Assembly: GCA_937941555.1 (NCBI GenBank)
Contig: CALDHJ010000534.1
Coordinates: 1-14,777, forward strand
Source of the DNA: an uncultured Granulosicoccaceae bacterium
Lineage (GTDB): Bacteria > Pseudomonadota > Gammaproteobacteria > CALCKW01
Length of the DNA stretch: 14,777 bases
Direction of reading: 5' to 3'
Shown piece by piece: positions 6,942 to 13,215 of this stretch (position 1 is the first letter of the stretch; each line of letters opens with the position of its first letter). A model generated the notes under the pieces. That model ran no database searches. It worked only from the letters and a program-made list of their open reading frames with translations, and was not told the DNA's origin. The translations under genes and the position numbers were made by a program.

Positions 6942-7060
6942 CTTGTGGGAGCGACGCCGTGCGGCGCGATTCGCTGTCGCACGGCGAGGCACTGTGTATT
7001 CGCGTGCCGCAACACTGCAGATCGCGCCGTCTTGCTGCGCAAGGACATCGCTCCTACAGG
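6942..7060. repeat. REP-like inverted pair 2
   Basis: The left unit (6942-6974) reads CTTGTGGGAGCGACGCCG and then TGCGGCGCGATTCGC, with the stem CGCCG/CGGCG. The right unit, on the reverse strand, reads CCTGTAGGAGCGATGTCC from 7060, with the stem CTTGC/GCAAG around GCA, and ends GGCGCGAT at 7021. Orientation and motifs repeat those of pair 1, so the block is a tandem of two BIME-like pairs. Confidence 0.75.
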
Positions 7061-7095
7061 GTTTGCGATGACGCAGCATTCTGCGATGGCGTGGT

Positions 7096-8445
7096 TCATA
7101 CCCAGATGTCGCTCGTGCAGTCACCACCGGGGTAGCGGGTCTCGTGACAGCGCGAGGGGCCGTTGGGCTCCTTGCCGAAGTCAACGACGAAGTTCGGGTC
7201 GATTTCCATGCCACCGTTCTCGGTATCGCAGTTGACCATCAGCATGCAGCCGCCGTTGGTGCGGATTTCGGGGTAGAACTGGTTGTCCCAGGTGCTGAAC
7301 AGCGAGGTTGTGACGAACAGGCGCTTGCCGTCGAGCGAGAGCTGAATCATCTGCGGGCCACCGGTGACTTTCACACCGTTGACCTCGGGCGCTTTGCCCA
7401 ACAAGCCGCCCATCCACACCTGGCCGGTGAGCTTGGCGTTGTGCGGGTCGGAGATGTCATATTGACGGATATCGCCGTGCAGCCAGTTGCAGAGGTAGAG
7501 GTACTTGTCGTCCATCGACAGCAGGATCACCGAGATCACGCCCGGCACCGGAATCGGCCACTCGGGGTGCGGCTCGTTTTCGACGTCGATGATCTTTTCC
7601 CACTGCCACTCACCGGCGTCGTCTTTCCACCAGTGGATGATGTTGGCACTGAGCGCAGCACCGACAAAGCCGTGCGAGCTGTCGGGGTTGTGGTGGAAGC
7701 GCACTTCGAGCGGGATCAGACCGTCCTCGCCGAGGTACATGGTCTGCTTGGGTTCTTTTTTCTCGAAATCCCAGAAGTGGATCTCGCGGCCGTACTTGAG
7801 GTGGCCGACTTCCTCGAGGTCAAAGCCCGGCATGAAGGTGTTTGGCGCGGCCCACTCGGAACTCACCATCACGTTGTGGCGCGGCTGATACCAGAAGTCG
7901 TAGCCGAACTTGATGTCGCCCATGCTGTTTTCCCAGCGGCCGACGATCTCGAAATCCTTGTTCAGGTGCAGATAGCCACCCGGCGCGTTGCCTTTGGCAT
8001 CGCCGAGCATCGAGATGATGATCTCGGAGCCGAGACAATGCACCGTGTGCGGCGCGGAGAGATTGGTCTTGGACTTGATCTCCTTGCCATCGATCACTTT
8101 GAACAGCGTCGGATTGCGCGGGTCGGTGGCGCAATCGACGATGTGCAGATTGGTCGATCTCACGCCCGGCACGATCAAATACTTGCGCGCCATGCTCGAA
8201 TCATCAAAGCAGGATGAGCACGCGTTCCAGCCCATGTGATGAAGCTCGTCACCGATGCCGGGCATCTCGAGCCGCGAGATGACCTTGGAGTAGGTCTCGC
8301 TCTCGGGGTCGGCGTCGATGGTGCAGAGGTAGTCCGGTTTCTGGATGCCGGTGCCAGTGTAGATGGCGATGGTATAGAGCAGTTTTTCCGCAGGCGCTTT
8401 CATCGCCTCGGCTGGGCTGGCGTACCCGGGTCCACAACACTCCAT
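7096..8445 (-). CDS. mtoX: Selenium-binding protein SBP56 family / methanethiol oxidase
   Basis: A 449-residue SBP56-family protein, collinear with human SELENBP1 as I recall it. Shared landmarks are CGPGYASP near the N-terminus, DELHHMGWNACSSCF (with C76-S-S-C79 counted from the ATG at 8445), GYDFWYQPRHNVM, SNWLHGD-like 'CNWLHGDIRQYDISDP', GGPQMIQLSLDGKRL and the terminal YPGGDCTSDIW. Family members oxidise methanethiol with O2 to formaldehyde, hydrogen sulfide and H2O2. No signal peptide is present, unlike the periplasmic Hyphomicrobium enzyme, so this form should be cytosolic. A GTG at 8451 overlaps the upstream stop (GTGA), but AGGA lies eight bases before the ATG at 8445, which I prefer. 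Placement downstream of a DmdA-like gene fits disposal of DMSP-derived methanethiol. Family is certain; the activity is inferred. Confidence 0.9.
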   Translation of the reverse strand: MECCGPGYASPAEAMKAPAEKLLYTIAIYTGTGIQKPDYLCTIDADPESETYSKVISRLEMPGIGDELHHMGWNACSSCFDDSSMARKYLIVPGVRSTNLHIVDCATDPRNPTLFKVIDGKEIKSKTNLSAPHTVHCLGSEIIISMLGDAKGNAPGGYLHLNKDFEIVGRWENSMGDIKFGYDFWYQPRHNVMVSSEWAAPNTFMPGFDLEEVGHLKYGREIHFWDFEKKEPKQTMYLGEDGLIPLEVRFHHNPDSSHGFVGAALSANIIHWWKDDAGEWQWEKIIDVENEPHPEWPIPVPGVISVILLSMDDKYLYLCNWLHGDIRQYDISDPHNAKLTGQVWMGGLLGKAPEVNGVKVTGGPQMIQLSLDGKRLFVTTSLFSTWDNQFYPEIRTNGGCMLMVNCDTENGGMEIDPNFVVDFGKEPNGPSRCHETRYPGGDCTSDIWV

Positions 8446-8447
8446 GC

Positions 8448-9305
8448 TCACGATCCTGTGCGTTCGGCAATGGCGACGATGCGGTGCATCTCGCGCAAGA
8501 CCGGTTTTTCGATGAGTTTGCCGTCGATCACGACCAAGCCGGTGTCGGCGGCCTCGAATTCGGAGATGATACGCCGCGCCCGCGCAATCGTCTCTTGCGT
8601 TGGCGTGAACACCTCATTCAGTGACGCTATCTGTTTCGGGTGCACTGCACCCTTGCCCGAGAAACCAAGCGACTTGGCGAGCCTGGCGGCCTCGACCATG
8701 CCGTTCGGGTCGTCGAGGTCGAGCCAGGGCACATCGATCACGTCAAGCCCCGCGTTGGCCGCCGCGTGCACCACGCGCGAGCGGGCATACAGGAGCGATC
8801 CCCAGGCGTTCTCACAGCGCAGCTCGGCCGCCATGTCGACGCCGCCGAACAGCAGCGCATCGATGCGCTGGCTGCACTGCGCGATCTCGAACGCGTTCTC
8901 GAGCCCGGCATTGGTTTCGATGATGACCTGCAGGCGCGTCGCGTGGCCCACCTCGGTGAGCAGCGTGTCGAGTTGCACCACCTCATCGGGTGTGCGCACT
9001 TTCGGCATCATCAGCGACGGCGGGGGCGTTTCGGTGGCGAGGATCGCGTTGACGTCCTCGAGGCCGAACCGCTCGCGCAAAGAGTTGATGCGAACAACCC
9101 GCTCCACCCCGTCATCGGCCTGTGGAGTCTCGAAGAGCGCCAGCGCGTTGGCCCGTGCGGCAGCCTTGTCTTTCGGGGCAATACCGTCTTCGAGCTCCAC
9201 GCAGACGATGTCCGCACCCGAGGCGAGAGCCTTGGGGTACATCTCGGGTTTCAAGCCCGGTGTGAAGATGAAACTGCGGCGGGGTTGGATAGCCTCGGTT
9301 GCCAT
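8448..9305 (-). CDS. HpcH/HpaI aldolase / CitE-like acyl-CoA lyase
   Basis: A 285-residue TIM-barrel protein of the HpcH/HpaI aldolase, citrate-lyase beta-subunit group. Seen: RRSFIFTPG (9-17), the phosphate/CoA-binding start; VCVELEDGIAP (34-44); VRINS with R72; IIETNAGLENA with E130; GGVDMAAEL with D157; and KGAVHPKQI. R72, E130 and D157 fit the Arg and the two Mg2+ ligands of CitE-like lyases. These enzymes cleave or form malyl-CoA, citramalyl-CoA or beta-methylmalyl-CoA type substrates. The exact substrate cannot be read from sequence. The length is typical. It lies 30 bases after the DmdA-like gene and overlaps the methanethiol oxidase by up to four bases, so it belongs to the same operon. 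A GAGAG Shine-Dalgarno-like run precedes the ATG. No lyase fits here in the known DMSP demethylation pathway, so its role is open. Confidence 0.88.
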   Translation of the reverse strand: MATEAIQPRRSFIFTPGLKPEMYPKALASGADIVCVELEDGIAPKDKAAARANALALFETPQADDGVERVVRINSLRERFGLEDVNAILATETPPPSLMMPKVRTPDEVVQLDTLLTEVGHATRLQVIIETNAGLENAFEIAQCSQRIDALLFGGVDMAAELRCENAWGSLLYARSRVVHAAANAGLDVIDVPWLDLDDPNGMVEAARLAKSLGFSGKGAVHPKQIASLNEVFTPTQETIARARRIISEFEAADTGLVVIDGKLIEKPVLREMHRIVAIAERTGS

Positions 9306-9335
9306 CGCTCTCTCTCCAAAAGACAGGGCGTTAGT

Positions 9336-10457
9336 TTACGCGCTACCGCGCCCCGGAAAACCACTCAACACCCGCGCGTCGCGCTCGCCTTCAGACGTGA
9401 CCACCCGCAACGCGACGCCGGCGTCCCAGTGCGCCCGGTCCACGAGGGCAATGCCGATGTTGAGACCGTAACTCCAACTGCGCGCGGCCGATGACACTCG
9501 TCCAGCGGGCGCCCCGTCCGCGCTGGTCAGGGGCCAGAAGGCGGTCATCGGCGGCAGCGCGTCGCCGTCGATCTCGATCGGCCGCACCTGGCGCACAGGC
9601 TCGCGCTTGGCGCGCAGCGCGGCGAGGCCGAGGCAGCCGGTGTCGGCGTCGAGGTGACAAAACCGGCCGAGGCCCGCCTCGAAGGGCGTCATGTCGGGGG
9701 TGATGTCGCTCAGGTATGACAACAAACCGCCTTCGACACGCTCGGCCTGACAGGGCGATCCGGCTTTCACATCGAGATCCTGTCCCGCGTCCACGAGGCG
9801 CTCCCACAGCACACTGCCGTCGCCACCCTCGAAATACAACTCGTACCCGCCCTGCAGCGAGTAACCCGAGCGCGCGAGAATCATCGGCGTGCCATCGACG
9901 TCCACGCGGGTGTGGCGGAAAAACCCGATGCGCGTCGCGGCTTCCCCGAACACCCGCGCGACCAGGGCATCGGCGTTCGGCCCCTGGATACCGAGTGGTG
10001 CGACCTCGGGCTCGAACACACTCACGTTCAGTTTCAGTGCCGCGGCAACCCCCTTGTAAAACAGGATCTGATCACTGTCGGCGATCGACACCCAGTAGCG
10101 GTCATCGGCCACCTTCACCAGCACCGGGTCGTTGGTCATGCAGCCGTCGCCGTCAACGGTCGGGATGTAGACACACTGGTCGTCCGCTATGCGGCGGATG
10201 TCGCGCGGGGTCGACAGCTGCACGAGCTTCAGGGCGTCTGGCCCCGCGATTTCGATCTGCCGTTCACAGCCGACATCCCAGAGCTGCACGGCGCGCTTGA
10301 GGTGGCGGTAGTCGGCCTCGGCGCCCTCGAAATCGGTCGCGATGAGCATGTTGTTGTAGACGATATAACCCTGGGCACCCGCCGCATGCGAGCGCGCGAA
10401 AAAGGGCGATCGGCGCATGCGCACGGTCAACGGCATGCGAGACACGGTGTCGTTCAC
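9336..10457 (-). CDS. dmdA: DmdA-like folate-dependent demethylase (GcvT family)
   Basis: A 373-residue aminomethyltransferase-family protein. DmdA moves a methyl group from DMSP to tetrahydrofolate, giving methylmercaptopropionate. It aligns over its length with Pelagibacter DmdA (369 residues) as I recall it: YIVYNNMLIATDF (31-43), HLKRAVQLWDV (52-62), ERQIEIAG, TNDPVLVKV, YWVSIADSD (121-129), ARSGYSLQGGYELY (195-208) and ERVEGGLLSY (239-248). The GGYE-x-Y pair thought to contact DMSP (E204, Y206 in Pelagibacter) is present as E206 and Y208; the nearby SGW is SGY here. The GTG at 10457 is chosen as start: GGAG lies eight bases upstream, just after the dioxygenase stop (13-base gap), and the length then fits. 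A frame extension into the upstream gene is spurious. GcvT relatives also demethylate glycine betaine or sarcosine, so DMSP is likely but not proven. Confidence 0.75.
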   Translation of the reverse strand: MNDTVSRMPLTVRMRRSPFFARSHAAGAQGYIVYNNMLIATDFEGAEADYRHLKRAVQLWDVGCERQIEIAGPDALKLVQLSTPRDIRRIADDQCVYIPTVDGDGCMTNDPVLVKVADDRYWVSIADSDQILFYKGVAAALKLNVSVFEPEVAPLGIQGPNADALVARVFGEAATRIGFFRHTRVDVDGTPMILARSGYSLQGGYELYFEGGDGSVLWERLVDAGQDLDVKAGSPCQAERVEGGLLSYLSDITPDMTPFEAGLGRFCHLDADTGCLGLAALRAKREPVRQVRPIEIDGDALPPMTAFWPLTSADGAPAGRVSSAARSWSYGLNIGIALVDRAHWDAGVALRVVTSEGERDARVLSGFPGRGSA

Positions 10458-10470
10458 GATCCGGTCTCCA

Positions 10471-11367
10471 CTACATCGTGGGTTTGGCGTCTTCACCGCT
10501 TTGCGCGGCGTAGATCGACGTGTAGCCACCGGACCAGTCCGGCGGAATCTGGCACGGGCGCGGGTCGTGCTCGGCCCACTGCACCGGCTCGCCACGCACC
10601 AGCTTGTAGGCGTTGACGGTGGGAGACGGGTGCGGCGTGTAGGGCTTGGCGTCGGCGGCGCTGTAGCAGTTGAGCAGCAGTGGCCGCGGCACGGGGCTGC
10701 GCGACGACGGCGAGTAATGCAGGGTGCGCGCGTTGTGCACGGTGATGCTGCCGGCCTTGCCGGTCAGGTAGTCGACGCGGCTCGTGTCGACGCCTTCGGC
10801 GTCTTCGTCCGACAACATGCCGGTCCAGTTGCCGTCGCGGTCGTACTGGTTGTAGAGGTCTTCATTGTGCGAACCCCGCAGGGCCGCAAGCGGGCCGTTG
10901 TCCATCGTGGTATCGCTGAGGTAGCAGCCGATCGTCAGGACGTTGTAGTTGGTGTGCGGGAAGAACTGGATGTCCTGATGCCACTTCACTGTGTCGGACT
11001 TGTCAAACCATTTGAAGTTGAGCTTCGAGTGGTGAAACACGACGTTCGGCCCGACGAGATCGGCTGCGACGTCGGCTATCAACCCGGTCGAGAACCGCCA
11101 GTAGGCCTCGCTTGCGGTGTCCGGATTCTTGAGCCGGCGCAGCACCGGGCTCTCGGGGCTGTGCCCCGGCCCGATGTCGAACCGGTCGCCCGATTTCGAA
11201 ACTGCCTTGCTCTGTTCGACGAAGTCCCGGGTCACCGCCTGCAATTCGGCCAGCACGTCAGCCGGGAGCAGCTCCTGCACGCCGACGAAACCGTGACTGA
11301 AGTAGTCCTCGCGCTGTTGCTGTGTCAGCACCCGTGCCGGGTAGCTCAGAATCTGATCCGGGGTCAT
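10471..11367 (-). CDS. Phytanoyl-CoA dioxygenase (PhyH) family Fe(II)/2-oxoglutarate oxygenase
   Basis: A 298-residue PhyH-family protein, which would hydroxylate a substrate with O2 and 2-oxoglutarate, releasing succinate and CO2. The facial triad is visible as H130 and D132 in VKWHQDIQF, with the distal His most likely H217 (TLHYSPSS), and R228 as the candidate 2-oxoglutarate-binding Arg. The N-terminus (TQQQREDYFSHGFVGVQELL) has the usual PhyH opening. The ATG at 11367 is preceded by GAGGA seven bases upstream; the longer open frame crosses the palindromic control region and is rejected. It is the first gene of the minus-strand operon and divergent from the MarR gene. Its substrate is unknown: relatives hydroxylate ectoine, phytanoyl-CoA and other small molecules. 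Co-location with a DmdA-like demethylase suggests a methylated or sulfur-containing small molecule. Confidence 0.88.
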   Translation of the reverse strand: MTPDQILSYPARVLTQQQREDYFSHGFVGVQELLPADVLAELQAVTRDFVEQSKAVSKSGDRFDIGPGHSPESPVLRRLKNPDTASEAYWRFSTGLIADVAADLVGPNVVFHHSKLNFKWFDKSDTVKWHQDIQFFPHTNYNVLTIGCYLSDTTMDNGPLAALRGSHNEDLYNQYDRDGNWTGMLSDEDAEGVDTSRVDYLTGKAGSITVHNARTLHYSPSSRSPVPRPLLLNCYSAADAKPYTPHPSPTVNAYKLVRGEPVQWAEHDPRPCQIPPDWSGGYTSIYAAQSGEDAKPTM

Positions 11368-11433
11368 GGCGGTGTCCTCAGTTGGCAGTGAATCCGGGTT
11401 CGGGCGCCGCACGGCCGGTTGACGCTGAACCCA

Positions 11434-11453
11434 GAACATGTTCCATTTGGAAC
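11434..11453. promoter_or_regulatory. Composite palindrome, candidate MarR operator
   Basis: Two overlapping perfect palindromes lie in the 142-base divergent region: GAACATGTTC (11434-11443) and GTTCCA-TT-TGGAAC (11440-11453). Together they give three GAAC/GTTC half-sites. A TTGACG (11419-11424) just to the left could be a -35 box for the MarR gene, placing the palindrome over its promoter. MarR proteins bind such dyads near their own divergent promoters, so control of both the MarR gene and the operon is expected. Confidence 0.6.
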
Positions 11454-11509
11454 AATACTGCCCCCGAACGCCAACCGGCGCAAGCCGTCCGACCCGACCT
11501 GAGCCACGC

Positions 11510-11989
11510 ATGTCAACCGACGCCCTTGCGAACCCCGACCTCACCGCGATCTTCGACGCCGTGGAATTTCGCGACGCCTACCGGATCTCCTACATCACCA
11601 ACGCGATCCTGGTCCCGAGCTACGACGCCATCAAACGCGATTTCGGCCTGATCCGCGCGGAATACCTGTTGCTGCTGTGCCTCGCTCACTACCCGGTGTT
11701 GAGTGCCAAGGACGTCGCGAAGATGACGCGGCGCCCGCGCAACTCGATCTCGCGCGCGGTCCACCGCATGCTCGCTGTTGGCTACATCCAACGCGCTCCC
11801 GACCCCGACGACGGCCGCCAGGCGAAACTCACTATCACACCGGACGGACGCACCCTGCACACCCAGATCGCCGAGGTGCTGCGCGCGCGCCAGCAGACGG
11901 TCTTCGAGCCCTTGAACGACAGCGAGCGCACGGCCCTCGACGCCCTGCTCACCAAACTCGCCGTGCACGCGAGCACGCTCGACACCTGA
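11510..11989 (+). CDS. MarR-family transcriptional regulator
   Basis: A 159-residue MarR-type winged-helix regulator. The DNA-binding part runs from about residue 62 (PVLSAKDVAKMTRRPRNSIS) through the recognition helix (RAVHRMLAVGYIQRA) to the wing, PDPDDGRQAKLTITPDGR, where the Asp/Arg-rich wing of MarR proteins is clear. Flanking helices (residues 20-60 and 115-155) form the dimer domain. The ATG at 11510 is preferred over an ATG at 11438, because the latter lies inside the palindromic control region and the extra residues are not family-like. It is divergent from the dioxygenase-led operon. It most likely represses that operon and itself until a pathway metabolite binds; the ligand is unknown. 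Confidence 0.88.
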   Translation: MSTDALANPDLTAIFDAVEFRDAYRISYITNAILVPSYDAIKRDFGLIRAEYLLLLCLAHYPVLSAKDVAKMTRRPRNSISRAVHRMLAVGYIQRAPDPDDGRQAKLTITPDGRTLHTQIAEVLRARQQTVFEPLNDSERTALDALLTKLAVHASTLDT

Positions 11990-12051
11990 CAACCGGCACG
12001 CTGCGCGCACCCGGACGCGCGCCGGACCCGGCAGTTCGATACCATCTCGCC

Positions 12052-12462
12052 ATGCACTCCCGTGACGCCACCCTCACCGATGCCTCCGCCATCAACTCGG
12101 TCTCGCGCGCGCTCGGTTACACCCCGCTGAGCGACACCGAGGCACAGGCCCAGCTCGAGGCGCTGATGGCCTCACCCGACGATCGGGTGTGTGTCGCCGA
12201 GGTCGACCAGCGCGTGGTCGGCTGGGTGCACGTGTTTCGTGCACGGCGGGTTGCGTCCCTGCCCTTCCACGAGATCGGCGGACTCGCCGTCGACCCCGCC
12301 TGTCGCCGACAGGGCATCGGCCGTGCGCTGATCCAACACGCATGCAGTCAGTTCGAGGGGCCAGTGCGGGTGCGCTGCCGAGACGACCGCACCGAGACTC
12401 ACAGCTTCTACGAGGCACTTGGCTTCACCGCCACCAAAGGCCAGCGCGTGTTCACTCGCTGA
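12052..12462 (+). CDS. GNAT-family N-acetyltransferase
   Basis: A 136-residue GCN5-related acetyltransferase that would transfer an acetyl group from acetyl-CoA to an amine. Motif A is clear at GGLAVDPACRRQGIGRALI (about 80-98), with the R/Q-x-x-G-x-G/A loop RRQGIGRA. The C-terminal ETHSFYEALGFTAT is the usual motif B, with the conserved Tyr and the YEALGF turn. The opening (ATLTDASAINSV) also fits. The ATG at 12052 starts a protein of normal length for the family; the longer open frame to the left runs out of phase through the MarR gene. No Shine-Dalgarno sequence is evident. The substrate is unknown, and its link to neighbours is only orientation. Confidence 0.85.
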   Translation: MHSRDATLTDASAINSVSRALGYTPLSDTEAQAQLEALMASPDDRVCVAEVDQRVVGWVHVFRARRVASLPFHEIGGLAVDPACRRQGIGRALIQHACSQFEGPVRVRCRDDRTETHSFYEALGFTATKGQRVFTR

Positions 12463-12487
12463 CCCGTCCGCTACAAGGCTGGCACGC

Positions 12488-12518
12488 TTGATCTCAAGTG
12501 AGGTTGAGACCTTACCCT
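12488..12518 (+). promoter_or_regulatory. SoxR/MerR-type promoter with embedded dyad
   Basis: TTGATC (12488-12493) and TACCCT (12513-12518) are separated by 19 bases, the long spacing typical of MerR-activated promoters. Within it lies the dyad TCTCAA-GTGAGG-TTGAGA (12492-12509). The layout, including overlap of the dyad with the last two bases of the -35, is the same as in the E. coli soxS promoter (CCTCAA-GTTAAC-TTGAGG). It sits 29 bases before the ATG of the NAD(P)H oxidoreductase. No MerR/SoxR gene is present in the window. Confidence 0.6.
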
Positions 12519-12546
12519 TGGCCGCACTGTCACCACGGACCTGACC

Positions 12547-13146
12547 ATGCACGTTCTCACTGTCCTCGACCACCCCAACCCCGCCTCCTTCAGCGCGGCC
12601 GCCGCCGCGCGCTTCATGGCGGGCGCCGAAGCAGCGGGCCACACAACCGAGCTCGCCGACCTCAACGCCGAGGGCTTCGACCCGCGCTGGACCATGGCCG
12701 ACGTCGAGAGCGATGGCGGTGCGGGCACCCCCGAGGACGTACGGCGCGAGCAGGACCGCATCACCCGCAGCGACGCAATCTGCCTGGTGTTTCCGCTGCA
12801 CTGGTGGGGCATGCCAGCGATGACCAAAGGCTGGGTCGATCGCGTGTGGTCCTGGGGCTGGGCCTACGATCAACTCGAAGACCCGAACCGATCCGTGCAG
12901 CGACCGCGCACCGGGGTTCTGCTGATCCCTGCCGGCGCGCGCTCGGATGAAATGGCCGAACGCGGCTATCTCGCGTCGATGGAAACGGCATGGATCGACG
13001 GCACCTTCGGCTACTTCGGTTTCACCAACCGCCACCTCGAAGTGCTCTACGGGTCCAAGGGCTCGGACGCACGGCGCGCTGCACTCTTGGAGCAGGCCTA
13101 CCAAGCCGGCCACGCGCTCGCCCCACCCACCGCCGACGCGCGCTGA
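12547..13146 (+). CDS. Flavodoxin-fold NAD(P)H:quinone oxidoreductase
   Basis: A 199-residue Flavodoxin_2-type protein (MdaB/KefF/NQO1 group), an FMN- or FAD-binding enzyme that reduces quinones or similar acceptors with NAD(P)H in the cytosol. Seen: MHVLTVLDHPNPASFSAA (1-18), the phosphate-binding first loop; DLNAEGFDP (38-46); and the diagnostic VFPLHWWGMPAMTKGWVDRV (about 80-99). The length is typical. The gene is read from what appears to be a MerR-type redox-responsive promoter just upstream, which fits an oxidative or electrophile stress role. The crotonase gene follows after 69 bases on the same strand and may be co-transcribed. A defence role against H2O2 or reactive acrylate-type products of the neighbouring operon is speculative. 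Confidence 0.88.
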   Translation: MHVLTVLDHPNPASFSAAAAARFMAGAEAAGHTTELADLNAEGFDPRWTMADVESDGGAGTPEDVRREQDRITRSDAICLVFPLHWWGMPAMTKGWVDRVWSWGWAYDQLEDPNRSVQRPRTGVLLIPAGARSDEMAERGYLASMETAWIDGTFGYFGFTNRHLEVLYGSKGSDARRAALLEQAYQAGHALAPPTADAR

Positions 13147-13215
13147 GCGCTGGCCGTTGCCTCAGCCCCCCGGATCGGAGAAGGTTGGACGCCACGGCAT
13201 ACCACCGGAGACACC

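Larger units (their letters stand above)
6771..7095. other. 325-base intergenic block filled by REP-like repeats
   Basis: The gap between the methanethiol oxidase and ferredoxin genes carries no gene. Two REP pairs (6791-6905 and 6942-7060) occupy most of it. The remainder, including 6906-6941, shows no promoter I can identify. The repeats may attenuate or stabilise the message between the two parts of the operon. Confidence 0.7.

Noticed and set aside
6771..7214. N-terminal extension of the ferredoxin frame up to 7214
   Set aside because: It translates the REP repeats and the end of the SBP56 gene in an Arg/Ser-rich frame; the GTG at 6770 has a proper GGAG and gives a normal ferredoxin.
7144..9494. 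Long + strand open frames (7144-8217, 8236-9471, 8640-9494) opposite the SBP56 and CitE-like genes
   Set aside because: They are antisense shadows with low-complexity composition; the minus-strand proteins carry complete family motifs.
10417..11391. 324-codon + strand frame opposite the PhyH gene
   Set aside because: Val/Arg/Gly-rich shadow with no motif; the PhyH reading has its facial triad and a good ribosome-binding site.
12172..13113. 313-codon minus-strand frame spanning the GNAT and oxidoreductase genes
   Set aside because: It runs antisense across two recognisable genes and their promoter, and its product looks like shadow translation.
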